NCBI RefSeq assembly: GCF_014204755.1
Contig: NZ_JACHLZ010000001.1
Location: forward strand, 1,240,001-1,304,000
DNA length: 64,000 bases
Direction of reading: 5' to 3'
Origin: Brachybacterium aquaticum
Lineage (GTDB): Bacteria > Actinomycetota > Actinomycetes > Actinomycetales > Dermabacteraceae
This document shows positions 7,712 through 18,656 of the stretch, piece after piece. Position 1 is the first letter of the stretch, and each line of letters opens with the position of its first letter. The translations under genes and the position numbers were made by a program. Under the pieces are notes generated by a model that saw only the letters and a list, made by a program, of their open reading frames with translations, searched no databases and was not told where the DNA came from.

Positions 7712-10095
7712 CCCGCGGCGACCTGCGACTGCTGCCCGCGGCGACCTGCGTGTGGGCCCTCGCGGTTCTCGGCATCACCGCCGGCACAGCGGCCGCCGTC
7801 GCCGCGGCCGCCGTGCTCGTGGCGCTCGCCCTCACGGTCATCACCCTGCTCGGTCCCGCCCGCTGCGGCCATGGGGTGTTCGCCCATCTGGGCATCGTGG
7901 TCCTCGCCGGGGTGCTGCTGTTCCCGGCCCTCCAGCGCCACAGCGGTGCCGAGGAGCTGTTCGCGGACGCCGCCTCCGAGGGGCTCGTGGTGGAGGTGGG
8001 CGTGCGCGCATCCAGCGAGGCCGCTCCGCCGAGCGGCGGGCCCGAATGGTCCCGCAGCGGACTGCAGATGCGCGCGAGGACCGTCGCCGGGCCCGCCCGG
8101 TTCGGCACGGCGCAGGAGCAGCTGCCGGCCTCCCTCCCCGTGCTCGTGCGCGCGTCGGGTCCCGCCGCCGAGGAGCTCGCCCGGGTGCGGGACGGCCAGA
8201 GCGTCCACCTGCGCGGCGGCGTCTCCACGAGCGGCTCCCTGATCGTGCTGCGCGCCACCGAGGTCACGGTGGTCGCTGCTCCCGGCGGGGCCGGACGGGC
8301 CCAGGAGGCCCGTCACCGGTTCCGCGGGATCGCCCGCGCGGCCACCTCCCACCTCCCGGCCGACGAGGCCGCGTTGGTGCGAGGCATGACCACCGGCGAC
8401 ACCGCCGGGATGGGGGAGCGGACCGAGGAGATCATGCGCCGCGCCGGGATCTCCCATCTCGTGGCGGTCTCGGGAGCCAATATTGCTCTGGTCCTCGCCG
8501 CGGTGCTCGCACCGCTGCTGCTCCTCGGGGTGCGGCGCAGACCGCGGCTGCTGGCCGCCGCGACGGTCGTCGCCGGGTACGTGTGGCTGGTCGGGGACGA
8601 GCCGAGCGTGCAGCGCGCCGCGACGATGGCGGCCCCGCTGCTCGCCGCCCGATTCGCCGGGGTGCGCGCCTCCCCGGTCGCGGTCCTCGCCCTCACCGTC
8701 GCGCTGTGGTCCGTGCTCGACCCGGTCACCGCCGCGTCGATCGGCTTCCTGCTCTCCGCCCTCGCGACCGCAGCGATCCTCATCGTGGCGCCACCGCTCG
8801 CGACCGCCCTCGTGGAGCTGAGCGGGGAGCGGCTGGGGCGCACCGCCGCGCTCGTGCTCGCCGTGCCGCTGGTCGCCCAGGCCGCGTGCACCCCCGTGCT
8901 GCTCCTGCTCACCCCTGAGCTGTCGCTCTGGGCGGTGGCCGTGAACATGGCGGTCGCGCCGCTGGTGGGTCCTGCGACGGTGATCGGCCTGGTCGCCCTC
9001 GTGCTCGGGGTCGTCTCGCCGCCGCTCGCGGCGGCGCTGTACACCCTCGCCGCGGGCGGTGCGCACGCGGTGCTGCTCATCGCCCGCACCGCCGACGCGC
9101 TGCCCGGCTCCCGCATCCCCGTCGCCGAGGGGCCGACCGGCGTGCTCATCGCGATCGCTGTGCTGGTCCTCGCTGGTCTGGCGGTGGCGGGTCGGCGCCT
9201 GCGCGTGGTGCGCTGGAGCGTCGCCGTGGTGCTCGTCCTCGCCCTCGCGCCGAGCCTCGGACGGCAGCTGCCGATGCGGAGCGCCCCAGGATGGACCGTG
9301 GCGATGTGCGCGGTCGGGCAGGGCGATGCGATGCTGCTGCGCCCGGCGGACCGCCCGGCCGGATCCGGGGCGGGAGGGAGCCGGGACGGGCCGACGGTCC
9401 TCGTCGACACCGGAGGGGACCCCGACCTGCTGCGCACCTGCCTCGACCGGCTCCAGGTGCGCACGATCGACCTGCTCGTCCTCACCCACCCCCACGCCGA
9501 CCACACCGGCGGCCGGGAGGCGCTCACCGGAGCCCGCGCCCCCGCCGAGCAGTGGGTGTGCCCCCTGCCCGAAGCGGCGCGCGACGTTCTGGACAGCATC
9601 CCGGCCCGGCCCGTGACGACAGGGGAGCGCTGGGAACGGTCCGGGCTCGCGCTGCAGGTGCTGTGGCCGGCGTCGGCCGAGGAGGCGCAACGGGCCAGCC
9701 GACTGGAGCGGGGGTCCGGGGAGGGGGACGCCGCGAACGACTGCTCCGTGGTCCTCGCCGCCACCTGGGAGGACGGCACCCGACTCGTGGCCCTCGGCGA
9801 CCTCGAGCCGGCCGCGCAGGAGCAGCTCGCCGCGCAGGAGCCCGGCACCGCGGACATCGTCAAGGTCGCCCACCACGGCTCCCGCTTCCAGCACCCGCCC
9901 CTGTACGCGCAGCTCGACCCGGACCTCGCGCTCGTCGGGGTCGGCGCGGAGAACACCTTCGGCCACCCCACCGACGAGGCCCTCGACCTCGCCCGCGGAC
10001 TCGGCGCGCAGGTGCTGCGCACCGACGAGCACGGCACCGTGGTGCTGCCGACGGGCGAGGGGGCCGCGCCGCGCAGCGTCGGCCCGGGCCGCTAG
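7708..10095 (+). CDS. comEC: ComEC/Rec2 DNA-uptake channel
   Basis: A 795-residue protein with an N-terminal membrane cluster, an OB-like region, a competence domain of many helices including the hallmark HLVAVSGANIAL (around residue 249), and a C-terminal metallo-beta-lactamase-like nuclease domain from about residue 530. The nuclease motif HPHADHTGG lies near 593 and AHHGSR follows later, so metal ligands look intact. ComEC transports one strand of incoming DNA across the membrane. The gene ends in TAG, and that TAG lies within TAGGAT, a candidate -10 for holA. Confidence 0.9.
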   Translation: MTRGDLRLLPAATCVWALAVLGITAGTAAAVAAAAVLVALALTVITLLGPARCGHGVFAHLGIVVLAGVLLFPALQRHSGAEELFADAASEGLVVEVGVRASSEAAPPSGGPEWSRSGLQMRARTVAGPARFGTAQEQLPASLPVLVRASGPAAEELARVRDGQSVHLRGGVSTSGSLIVLRATEVTVVAAPGGAGRAQEARHRFRGIARAATSHLPADEAALVRGMTTGDTAGMGERTEEIMRRAGISHLVAVSGANIALVLAAVLAPLLLLGVRRRPRLLAAATVVAGYVWLVGDEPSVQRAATMAAPLLAARFAGVRASPVAVLALTVALWSVLDPVTAASIGFLLSALATAAILIVAPPLATALVELSGERLGRTAALVLAVPLVAQAACTPVLLLLTPELSLWAVAVNMAVAPLVGPATVIGLVALVLGVVSPPLAAALYTLAAGGAHAVLLIARTADALPGSRIPVAEGPTGVLIAIAVLVLAGLAVAGRRLRVVRWSVAVVLVLALAPSLGRQLPMRSAPGWTVAMCAVGQGDAMLLRPADRPAGSGAGGSRDGPTVLVDTGGDPDLLRTCLDRLQVRTIDLLVLTHPHADHTGGREALTGARAPAEQWVCPLPEAARDVLDSIPARPVTTGERWERSGLALQVLWPASAEEAQRASRLERGSGEGDAANDCSVVLAATWEDGTRLVALGDLEPAAQEQLAAQEPGTADIVKVAHHGSRFQHPPLYAQLDPDLALVGVGAENTFGHPTDEALDLARGLGAQVLRTDEHGTVVLPTGEGAAPRSVGPGR

Positions 10096-10129
10096 GATCG
10101 ACGGGTCCCCGAGCAGTGAGGAGCTCACC

Positions 10130-11116
10130 GTGAGCGATGTCGAGTGGCACAGCGTCGCCCTCGCACCGATCGTGCTCGTCCAGGGCACCGAGTCCCTGAT
10201 CGCGGACCGCGCGGTGCAGCGCCTGCGCGCCCTGGCCAAGGAGGCCGACCCCTCCGTCGAGATCCACGGGCTGGTCGGTGAGGCGCTCGGCCCCGGCGCC
10301 CTCGCCCAGGTCGCCAGCCCCTCCCTGTTCGGCGAGCCCCGCCTCGTGATCGTGCCCGAGCTGCAGAGCGCCCCCGACGCGCTCGTCCTCGAGCTGCTGG
10401 ACTATCTCAAGGCCCCGGAGAGCGACGTGACCCTCGTGCTCGTCCACCGCGGCGGCAACCGCGGCAAGAAGCTGCTGGACGCGCTGAAGAAGGCCGGCGT
10501 GCCGCGCGTGGACGCGAGCCCCGTCAAGCGCGCCGCGGACAAGCAGACCTTCGTCGCCGCCGAGTTCGCCCGCGCCCAGCGCCGCATCCAGCCCGACGCC
10601 CTGGTGGCCCTGGTCGACGCCTTCGGCACGGACCTCGCCGAGCTCGCCGCGATCAGCCGCCAGCTCATCGAGGACACCACCCCCGACCCCGGCGAGCAGC
10701 CCGCCCAGGTCACCGTCGCCGACGTGCACGCCCTCACCTCAGGGCGCGTGGAGTCCACCGCCTTCGCCGTCGCCGACTCCGCGATCGCCGGGAAGGAGCA
10801 GGAGGCGCTGCAGCTTCTGCAGCAGGCCCAGCTCGCCGGCGCCGACCCCGTCCCGATCGTCGCCGCGATCGCCTCGAAGATGCGCTCGCTGGCGAAGGTC
10901 ACCGCCCCGTCGGCCAACGCCCGCACCCTCGGGATGCCCGACTGGATGCTGCGCAACCTCACCCGCGACGCCCGCGCCTGGAACGACCGCTCCCTCGCCC
11001 GGGCGCTCGAGGCCGTGGCCCGCGCCGATCACGAGGTCAAGGGTGCCGGACGCGACCCGCAATGGTCCGTGCAGCGCATGGTGATGGAGATCTGCCGCGC
11101 ACGTCGCGCCGGCTGA
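10130..11116 (+). CDS. holA: DNA polymerase III delta subunit
   Basis: A 328-residue clamp-loader subunit that opens the beta sliding clamp. It has the expected RarA/AAA+-like N-terminus (LVQGTESLIADRAV), then LVHRGGNRGKKLLDALKK and the C-terminal collar helices (QLLQQAQLAGADPVPIVAAI). GTG 10130 is preceded by GAGGAG. Location after comEC is a widely conserved arrangement. A candidate -10 (TAGGAT, 10093-10098) overlaps the comEC stop, so holA may also have its own promoter. The 3' end is duplicated across the stop codon. Confidence 0.92.
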   Translation: MSDVEWHSVALAPIVLVQGTESLIADRAVQRLRALAKEADPSVEIHGLVGEALGPGALAQVASPSLFGEPRLVIVPELQSAPDALVLELLDYLKAPESDVTLVLVHRGGNRGKKLLDALKKAGVPRVDASPVKRAADKQTFVAAEFARAQRRIQPDALVALVDAFGTDLAELAAISRQLIEDTTPDPGEQPAQVTVADVHALTSGRVESTAFAVADSAIAGKEQEALQLLQQAQLAGADPVPIVAAIASKMRSLAKVTAPSANARTLGMPDWMLRNLTRDARAWNDRSLARALEAVARADHEVKGAGRDPQWSVQRMVMEICRARRAG

Positions 11117-11156
11117 ACAGCGCACGTCGCGTCGGCTGAACAGCGCTGACTGAACA
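11097..11156 (+). repeat. Tandem repeat across the holA stop codon
   Basis: A 23-bp unit (11097-11119) carrying the last codons and TGA of holA is repeated at 11120-11142 with one mismatch, followed by a partial third copy ending in TGAACA at 11156. Confidence 0.8.
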
Positions 11157-11196
11157 GCGTCGGCCGGCAGCGTCGATCCGGAGTTCCCTGGACAGC

Positions 11197-11234
11197 GAGA
11201 AGCCCGGTGCGCATCCCTGCGCACCGGGCTTCTC
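11197..11234. terminator. Bidirectional hairpin terminator between holA and rpsT
   Basis: A perfect 17-bp inverted repeat (GAGAAGCCCGGTGCGCA and its complement) with a TCCC loop lies between the convergent holA and rpsT genes. No T-run follows on either strand, as is usual in high-GC actinobacteria. Confidence 0.8.
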
Positions 11235-11269
11235 GTCCCCGCCGGGCGGGGGAGGTCAGAGACCTGACG

Positions 11270-11536
11270 TCACTTGGCGACTCCGGCGACCAGCTTCGCG
11301 AGACCCGACTTGCGGTTCGCGGCCTGGTTCTTGTGGATGACGCCCTTGGAGACGGCCTTGTCCAGCTTGCGGGACGCGGTCTTGAGCGCCTCGCCGGCGG
11401 CCTCGGCGTCACCGGTGGAGACGGCGGCCTTCACCTTGCGGGTGTAGGTCTTGAGCTCGGACTTGACGGCACGGTTGCGCAGGCGCGCCTTCTCGTTCGT
11501 CCGGTTCCGCTTGATCTGGGACTTGATGTTTGCCAC
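11270..11536 (-). CDS. rpsT: 30S ribosomal protein S20
   Basis: An 88-residue basic helical protein that binds 16S rRNA early in 30S assembly. The start [20 protein letters not shown] and the motif [14 protein letters not shown] are diagnostic. It lies convergent to holA, the usual actinobacterial neighbourhood. Confidence 0.97.
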   Translation of the reverse strand: MANIKSQIKRNRTNEKARLRNRAVKSELKTYTRKVKAAVSTGDAEAAGEALKTASRKLDKAVSKGVIHKNQAANRKSGLAKLVAGVAK

Positions 11537-11898
11537 GAAGACTCTTCTCTAGTGCTGCTGCGGTGGATCATCCGCGGCGGCAGAGGAACGGCCCCGACGG
11601 GGACGGCGGTGGGGATCGCCTGGAGACGTCGGTGCCGGGTCGCTGCCACGGCTACTCACCCGGGTCGCACGCGACGCCCTGCCCCTGAGACACTTCGGGA
11701 GGACGTGATGCGCACACCGGACGGTATGTCACACATACAGCGGACAAGATTAGCAGAGACTCCTGCCCGGACCGCACCCGATGTGCGGCGTGTCTCCTGC
11801 TCGCGCCGGGGACGGGGGCTCGGGAGCGCTCGTGTCGGCCCTGTCGTTCAGCCCTGCCGCCAGTTCAGCCCCGCCCCCAGTTCAGCCCGGCCGTCAGT
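11537..11898. other. Non-coding stretch upstream of rpsT
   Basis: This 362-bp stretch separates the start of rpsT from the end of the PemK-like gene, both on the minus strand, so it should hold the rpsT promoter and leader. It contains a perfect dyad at 11724-11738 (GTATGT-CAC-ACATAC) in a locally AT-rich patch and 17-bp degenerate repeats at 11846-11913. The minus strand reads TGCTAATCT near 11750, a possible extended -10, but no convincing -35 is visible. No coding region was recognised. Confidence 0.5.
11724..11738. promoter_or_regulatory. Perfect 15-bp dyad upstream of rpsT
   Basis: GTATGTCACACATAC is a 6-3-6 perfect inverted repeat in the AT-richest part of the rpsT upstream region. It could be an operator. 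The binding protein is unknown. Confidence 0.3.
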
Positions 11899-11913
11899 TC
11901 AGCCCTGCACTGC
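11846..11913 (-). repeat. Four 17-bp repeats at the 3' end of the PemK-like gene
   Basis: Four adjacent degenerate 17-bp copies begin with GTTCAGCCC on the plus strand (11846, 11863, 11880, 11897). The copy at 11897-11913 contains the gene's own stop codon (11899-11901), so the gene end was copied downstream. Confidence 0.75.
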
Positions 11914-12591
11914 GGCGGCCACGCGCTCGTACCGCTCGCGATCCAGGCGAGCGCCCTCGCGGCGCACCGCGTCGGGGGAGATCCGCAGCAGCCGATCGGC
12001 GCGCACCTCCGAGGGACGGCCCTTGCTGTCCCAGTCCCCGGCGCCGATGTCGACCCAGGTCGCGCCGTGCTCTCCGGTGCGGGTCGCACCGGACTCGGTG
12101 CGGTCGCGGGAGGTGAGCATCAGGGCGATCAGCACCTCGCCCTCGCCGTCGCGGCCGCCGGCGGAGGCGTCCTCCTCGGCGATCACGAGCACCGGACGGT
12201 CCTTGCCGCGGGTGATGTCCTCCTCGTACGGCACCCACGCCCACACGATCTCGCCCGGATCGGGGTGGTCGTCCTCCCGCGGGGCGTAGGCGAGCCTCAG
12301 GCCGCGGGAGTCCTTGCGGTCCGCGAGCGCGCCGTGCCCGTCGGCCGCGCCGGAGCCGCCGGCCGTCGCCCGCCCGGCCCCGTCGGACTGCCGGGCCCCG
12401 TCGGCCGATCGACCGGGCGTCGCCCCGGCCCTGCCCGAGCCGCTCTTGGCCGAATCGTTATCCGCCGTCCCGCCGCGCTGCTCCTCGATGGCGCGGACCG
12501 CGGCACGGCCGAGGTCGCGGGCGCCGCGGCGCACGGAGGGGTTCCGTGCGAGGGAGCGCACGGCCGAGGACAGCGTGTCGAACAGGGACAT
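11899..12591 (-). CDS. PemK/MazF-like domain protein
   Basis: A 230-residue protein. The N-terminal 30 residues look helical (LFDTLSSAVRSLARNPSVRR), residues about 35-110 are low-complexity Gly/Ala/Ser/Asp, and the C-terminal 115 residues resemble the PemK/MazF fold (DPGEIVWAWVPYEED, then GKDRPVLVI). MazF-fold proteins are mRNA interferases, but no antitoxin gene is adjacent and the long N-terminal extension is unlike a free toxin, so this may be a housekeeping relative. ATG 12591 is chosen because the region further upstream is the promoter of the divergent ATP-grasp gene. Confidence 0.65.
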   Translation of the reverse strand: MSLFDTLSSAVRSLARNPSVRRGARDLGRAAVRAIEEQRGGTADNDSAKSGSGRAGATPGRSADGARQSDGAGRATAGGSGAADGHGALADRKDSRGLRLAYAPREDDHPDPGEIVWAWVPYEEDITRGKDRPVLVIAEEDASAGGRDGEGEVLIALMLTSRDRTESGATRTGEHGATWVDIGAGDWDSKGRPSEVRADRLLRISPDAVRREGARLDRERYERVAAAVQG

Positions 12592-12639
12592 GGTGCTCGC
12601 TTCCTGGGCAGTGCGCCCACGGGAGGGTGTCGGACCTGT

Positions 12640-12645
12640 GAGAAT
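12640..12645 (+). promoter_or_regulatory. -10 box of a leaderless ATP-grasp transcript
   Basis: GAGAAT is followed by exactly 7 nt (GGTAGGC) and ATG 12653. No ribosome binding site fits, which implies leaderless transcription. Confidence 0.55.
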
Positions 12646-12652
12646 GGTAGGC

Positions 12653-14331
<1,679 letters not shown>

Positions 14332-14335
<4 letters not shown>

Positions 14336-15249
14336 TGCTCAGCCGGATCGCCGATGCGATGTTCTGGATCGGCCGCTACGTCGAGCGGGCCGACCAGACC
14401 GCCCGCATCCTCGACGTGAAGCTCGAGTCGATCACCGAGGACGCCTCCCACGACCTGCACGGCGCCTGCCGGGCCGTCTACGACATCTTCGGCGTCGAGG
14501 ACGTGCCGCAGTCGGACTGCACGATCCAGCACGTGCTGGATCGCCTGGTCACCGATCGCACCAACCCGTCCTCGGTCGCAGGGGCGCTGCAGACCGCGCG
14601 CGAGAACGCCCGCGGTGCCCGCGAGGTCCTCTCCACCGAGGTATGGGAGTCGCTGAACACCACCACCCTCGGGATGCCGCGCGGGGTGCGCCCCTCCCGC
14701 ATGCACAGCTCCTTCCAGTTCGCCAAGGACCGCTGCGCCGTGGTCAACGGGCTCGTGGACTCCTCCATGACCCGCGACGAGGCCTGGCTGTTCCTGCGCA
14801 TCGGGCAGCTGCTGGAGCGCGTGGACATGCTCGCCCGGAACCTCCAGTCCCACGACCTCGAGGACTCCGCCGACGCCGCGACCGTGCTGCTGCTGCGCTC
14901 CTGCAGCGCGCACGAGGCGTACATCCGCACTTACCGCGGTCGGGTCGGGGCGGCGCGCGCGATCGAGTTCCTCCTGCTGGACTCGGTGTTCCCGCGCTCG
15001 GCCGTGCACTGCCTCGCCGAGATCGACGTCGCGCTCGAGTCGCTCGCGAAGCTGCACGGCAGCTCCTTCGACCGCCTCGGCACGGCCGAGCCCGGCCGAC
15101 GGATCGTGGGCCGGGCGCTCGCGAGCCTGCGCTACCGCGCCCTCGACGACATCGTCGAGGACTTCGAGGTCGAGATGGAGCAGCTGCAAATGGTCACCGG
15201 CGCGGTCACCCGGGCGCTCGGCGCGACCTACTTCCACCCGGCCGCCTGA
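14332..15249 (+). CDS. Alpha-E domain protein (DUF403)
   Basis: A 305-residue all-helical protein of the alpha-E family, predicted partner of the circularly permuted ATP-grasp protein in peptide modification. The start LSRIADAMFWIGRYVERADQ is highly characteristic. ATG 14332 overlaps the stop of the upstream gene (ATGA). A second ATG follows at once, so the start is ambiguous by one codon. The biochemical role is unproven across the family. Confidence 0.85.
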
Positions 15250-15279
15250 GCTGCGGCCGGGGAGCGGGGGCGAAACGGG

Positions 15280-15951
15280 ATGTCTCCCCGCAGAGTCCTG
15301 CCCCCGCTGCTGCTCCGCAGCCCGCTCGCGGTCGCGTCCCTGGCCCGCAACAGCCCCGCGGACCGGGTCCCGAGCCACCGCACGACGTTCGGTGCATCCG
15401 CGTACGCGATCGACCTCGTGCCCCTTGGGGAGCGCGGCCGCTCCGCGCCGTACACGCTCATCTCGTTCCTGGTCCCCGAGCCGCCGGAGCGCTTCGCTGG
15501 CTTCGGCGCCGAGGTGCTCGCCCCCTGCGCGGGCGTGGTCCGGCACGTCCGCGACGGCGAGGAGGACCATCTGGCCCATCGCGGGATCCCGTCGGTCCTC
15601 TACGCCCTCACCCAGCGCCGCCGCCTCGCCCGGGGGTGGGACGGCCTTGCGGGCAACCACCTGATCCTCGAGGCGGAGCTGCCCGGGGCGTCCAGCCACG
15701 GGCGCACCGCCTTCGTGGCGCTGTGCCACCTGCAGCGGGGCAGCCTGCGTGTCGCGCCCGGGGACCGGGTCGCGGCGGGGGAGGTGCTCGCCCGCTGCGG
15801 GAACTCGGGCAACAGCATGGAGCCGCACGTGCACCTGCAGGCGATGGACGCCTTGGACCCCGGGCGGGCGACGGCGCTGCCGATCGCGTTCCCCGGCGGG
15901 GTGCCGCGCTCCGGGCAGGTGCTCGCGGGCGCAGGTCGGCCGACGGGATGA
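15280..15951 (+). CDS. M23-type (LytM) peptidase-like protein
   Basis: A 223-residue protein with the core of M23 zinc metallopeptidases: an HxxxD-like element in the stretch from His39 to Asp51 (HRTTFGASAYAID), VLAPCAGVV, GNHLILE and a C-terminal EPHVHLQ supplying the HxH ligands. No clear signal peptide or cell-wall-binding domain is visible, so either export is non-classical or the protein is cytoplasmic. The fold is well supported and the activity less so. It follows the alpha-E gene by 30 bp and may be part of that operon. Confidence 0.7.
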   Translation: MSPRRVLPPLLLRSPLAVASLARNSPADRVPSHRTTFGASAYAIDLVPLGERGRSAPYTLISFLVPEPPERFAGFGAEVLAPCAGVVRHVRDGEEDHLAHRGIPSVLYALTQRRRLARGWDGLAGNHLILEAELPGASSHGRTAFVALCHLQRGSLRVAPGDRVAAGEVLARCGNSGNSMEPHVHLQAMDALDPGRATALPIAFPGGVPRSGQVLAGAGRPTG

Positions 15952-16071
15952 GCGCCCCGCTGTGACGTCGGCCCGTCCGGCGGGGCGCGGACCGCGCGCG
16001 CCGCGCCGCGCGTGAGACGATGGGCCGATGCCCGGCGCGCGTGCGCCGGTCCGCTGCCGACGAGAGGACGA

Positions 16072-17952
16072 ATGCCGGTGACCCCGAGGATCGCTGCCGA
16101 TGAGGCACGGGACATCGCTCCCGCGTCGACGCCCCAGGAGCGGCTCCGCAACTTCTGCATCATCGCCCACATCGACCACGGCAAGTCCACCCTGGCCGAC
16201 CGGATGCTGCAGATCACCGGGATCGTCGACGAGCGCGCCATGCGCGCCCAGTACCTCGACCGCATGGACATCGAGCGCGAGCGCGGAATCACCGTGAAGA
16301 GCCAGGCCGTGCGCATGCCCTGGCAGGTCGACGGCGTCAACTACGCCCTGAACATGATCGACACCCCCGGGCACGTGGACTTCACCTATGAGGTCTCCCG
16401 CTCGCTCGCCGCCTGCGAGGGCGCGATCCTGCTGGTCGACGCGGCCCAGGGCATCGAGGCGCAGACGCTCGCGAACTTGTACCTGGCGATGGAGAACGAC
16501 CTCACCATCATCCCGGTGCTCAACAAGATCGACCTGCCCGGCGCCGATCCCGAGAAGTACGCCGCCGAGATCGGCCAGCTCGTGGGCGTCGAGCCCGACG
16601 AGGTGCTGCGCGTCTCCGGCAAGACCGGCCAGGGCGTGCCCGAGCTGCTCGACCACGTCGTGAAGACCCTCCCCGCCCCCCAGGGCGAGCCCGACGCCCC
16701 CTGCCGCGCGATGATCTTCGACTCCGTCTACGACACCTATCGCGGCGTGGTCACCTACATCCGCGTCGTCGACGGGCACCTGCGCGCCCGCGACCGCATC
16801 GACATGATGTCCACAGGCGCCCACCACGAGCTGCTCGAGATCGGCGTCAGCTCCCCGGAGCCGCAGCCCACCGAGGGCATCGGCCCCGGCGAGGTCGGCT
16901 ACCTCATCACCGGCGTGAAGGACGTGCGCCAGTCCAAGGTGGGCGACACCGTCACCACCTCGGTGCGCGGGGCGACCCAGCCGCTGTCCGGCTACTCCGA
17001 CCCCAAGCCGATGGTCTACTCCGGCCTGTTCCCCATCGACGGCTCGGACTACCCGGCGCTTCGTGATGCGCTGGACAAGCTCAAGCTCAACGACGCGGCC
17101 CTGAACTACGAGCCCGAGACCTCCACCGCCCTCGGCTTCGGCTTCCGCGTGGGCTTCCTCGGGCTGCTGCACCTGGAGATCATCCGCGAGCGGCTCGAGC
17201 GCGAGTTCGACCTCGACCTCATCTCCACCGCCCCGTCGGTCGTCTATCACGTCGTGATGGAGGACGGCACCGACGTCGAGGTGCTGAACCCGTCGGACTT
17301 CCCCGAGGGGAAGGTGCGCGAGATCAGCGAGCCCGTCACCAAGGCGACCATCCTCGTGCCCAGCGAGTTCATCGGCGCCGTCATGGAGCTGTGTCAGTCC
17401 AAGCGCGGCACCCTCGGCGGCATGGACTACCTCAGCGAGGACCGCGTCGAGCTGCGCTACACCCTGCCGCTGGCGGAGATCGTCTTCGACTTCTTCGACC
17501 AGCTGAAGTCGAAGACCCGCGGCTACGCCTCGCTGGACTACGACGTCTCCGGCTCCCAGGTCGCCGACCTCGTCAAGGTCGACATGCTCCTCCAGGGCGA
17601 GCCCGTGGATGCGTTCAGCGCCATCGTTCACCGCGACAAGGCCTACAACTACGGCGTCGAGATGGCCGGGAAGCTCAAGAAGCTCATCCCGCGCCAGCAG
17701 TTCGAGGTCCCGATCCAGGCCGCGATCGGCTCGCGCATCATCGCCCGCGAAAACATCCGCGCCATGCGCAAGGACGTGCTGTCCAAGTGCTACGGCGGCG
17801 ACATCTCCCGCAAGCGCAAGCTGCTGGAGAAGCAGAAGGAGGGCAAGAAGCGCATGAAGAACATCGGCTCCGTCGAGGTGCCGCAGGAAGCCTTCATCGC
17901 CGCCCTCTCCTCCGACGCCGCCGAGGGCGGCAAGGACGGGAAGAAGAAGTGA
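16072..17952 (+). CDS. lepA: Elongation factor 4 (LepA)
   Basis: A 626-residue translational GTPase acting on stalled or mistranslocated ribosomes. The P-loop AHIDHGKST lies near residue 33, DTPGHVDFT and NKIDLPGA give G3 and G4, and the LepA-specific C-terminus ([20 protein letters not shown]) is present. ATG 16072 is chosen because AGAGGA precedes it; the next gene overlaps by 4 bp. Length fits the family with a slightly extended N-terminus. Confidence 0.96.
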   Translation: MPVTPRIAADEARDIAPASTPQERLRNFCIIAHIDHGKSTLADRMLQITGIVDERAMRAQYLDRMDIERERGITVKSQAVRMPWQVDGVNYALNMIDTPGHVDFTYEVSRSLAACEGAILLVDAAQGIEAQTLANLYLAMENDLTIIPVLNKIDLPGADPEKYAAEIGQLVGVEPDEVLRVSGKTGQGVPELLDHVVKTLPAPQGEPDAPCRAMIFDSVYDTYRGVVTYIRVVDGHLRARDRIDMMSTGAHHELLEIGVSSPEPQPTEGIGPGEVGYLITGVKDVRQSKVGDTVTTSVRGATQPLSGYSDPKPMVYSGLFPIDGSDYPALRDALDKLKLNDAALNYEPETSTALGFGFRVGFLGLLHLEIIRERLEREFDLDLISTAPSVVYHVVMEDGTDVEVLNPSDFPEGKVREISEPVTKATILVPSEFIGAVMELCQSKRGTLGGMDYLSEDRVELRYTLPLAEIVFDFFDQLKSKTRGYASLDYDVSGSQVADLVKVDMLLQGEPVDAFSAIVHRDKAYNYGVEMAGKLKKLIPRQQFEVPIQAAIGSRIIARENIRAMRKDVLSKCYGGDISRKRKLLEKQKEGKKRMKNIGSVEVPQEAFIAALSSDAAEGGKDGKKK

Positions 17953-18656
17953 CGACCTCCGCGCTCCCGGCCGACGCGCTCCCGGCGGGGGCGCGCGGGC
18001 GGGTCGGTGCGGTCTGCGTCGTCGCGACCCTCCACGCCGACGATGGCTCGGTCGGCACCACCGCGATCGACAAGCGCGCCGTCGAGGGCCCCGTCGCCGT
18101 CGGACCCCTCGGCCTCTACGCCGACGTGCAGGCCGACCGCGCCCACCACGGCGGCGCCGACCAGGCCGTCTACGCGGTCGACGCCGAGGAGCGGGCCCAC
18201 TGGTCCCGCGAGCTCGGACGCGCGCTCGCCCCCGGCGCGCTCGGGGAGAACCTCAGCATCGAGGACCTGCCCATCGACGATCTCGAGATCGGGGCGCGGG
18301 TGCGGCTCGGCACCGCGCTGCTCGAGGTCACTGCGCCGCGCACCCCCTGCATGACCTTCCAGCGCTGGATGGGCACCGACGACTTCCGCGCCCGCTACCA
18401 CGAGCGCGGCCGCACCGGCGTGTACTTCCGCGTGCTCGAGACCGGGCAGGTCGAAGCCGGTGACGCGCTCGAGGTCGTGGACGCGCCCGGCCACGGCGCG
18501 ACCGTCGCCGCGGTCTACGGCGGCGCCCGCGACCGGGACCTCACCCGGCGCCTGGCGACCTGGGCCGACGGCGCGGGCGTGGCGCTGCACCGCGAGCTCG
18601 AGGCCCGCGCGCAGCGGCATCTGAAGGGCGAGCGGCACTCGAAGGACGAGCGGTGA
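17949..18656 (+). CDS. MOSC domain protein
   Basis: A 235-residue protein with a MOSC domain (molybdenum cofactor sulfurase C-terminal type): [22 protein letters not shown] and the conserved Cys in TPRTPCMTF-like sequence ([12 protein letters not shown]). MOSC proteins are proposed sulfur carriers or N-oxide reductases similar to YiiM. It starts at GTG 17949, overlapping the lepA stop by 4 bp, and its own stop overlaps hemW by 4 bp. The partner and substrate are unknown. Confidence 0.85.
   Translation: MTTSALPADALPAGARGRVGAVCVVATLHADDGSVGTTAIDKRAVEGPVAVGPLGLYADVQADRAHHGGADQAVYAVDAEERAHWSRELGRALAPGALGENLSIEDLPIDDLEIGARVRLGTALLEVTAPRTPCMTFQRWMGTDDFRARYHERGRTGVYFRVLETGQVEAGDALEVVDAPGHGATVAAVYGGARDRDLTRRLATWADGAGVALHRELEARAQRHLKGERHSKDER

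Noticed and set aside
11899-12591. Toxin-antitoxin module
   Set aside because: A PemK/MazF-like domain is present, but there is no antitoxin gene and the protein has a long extra N-terminus.
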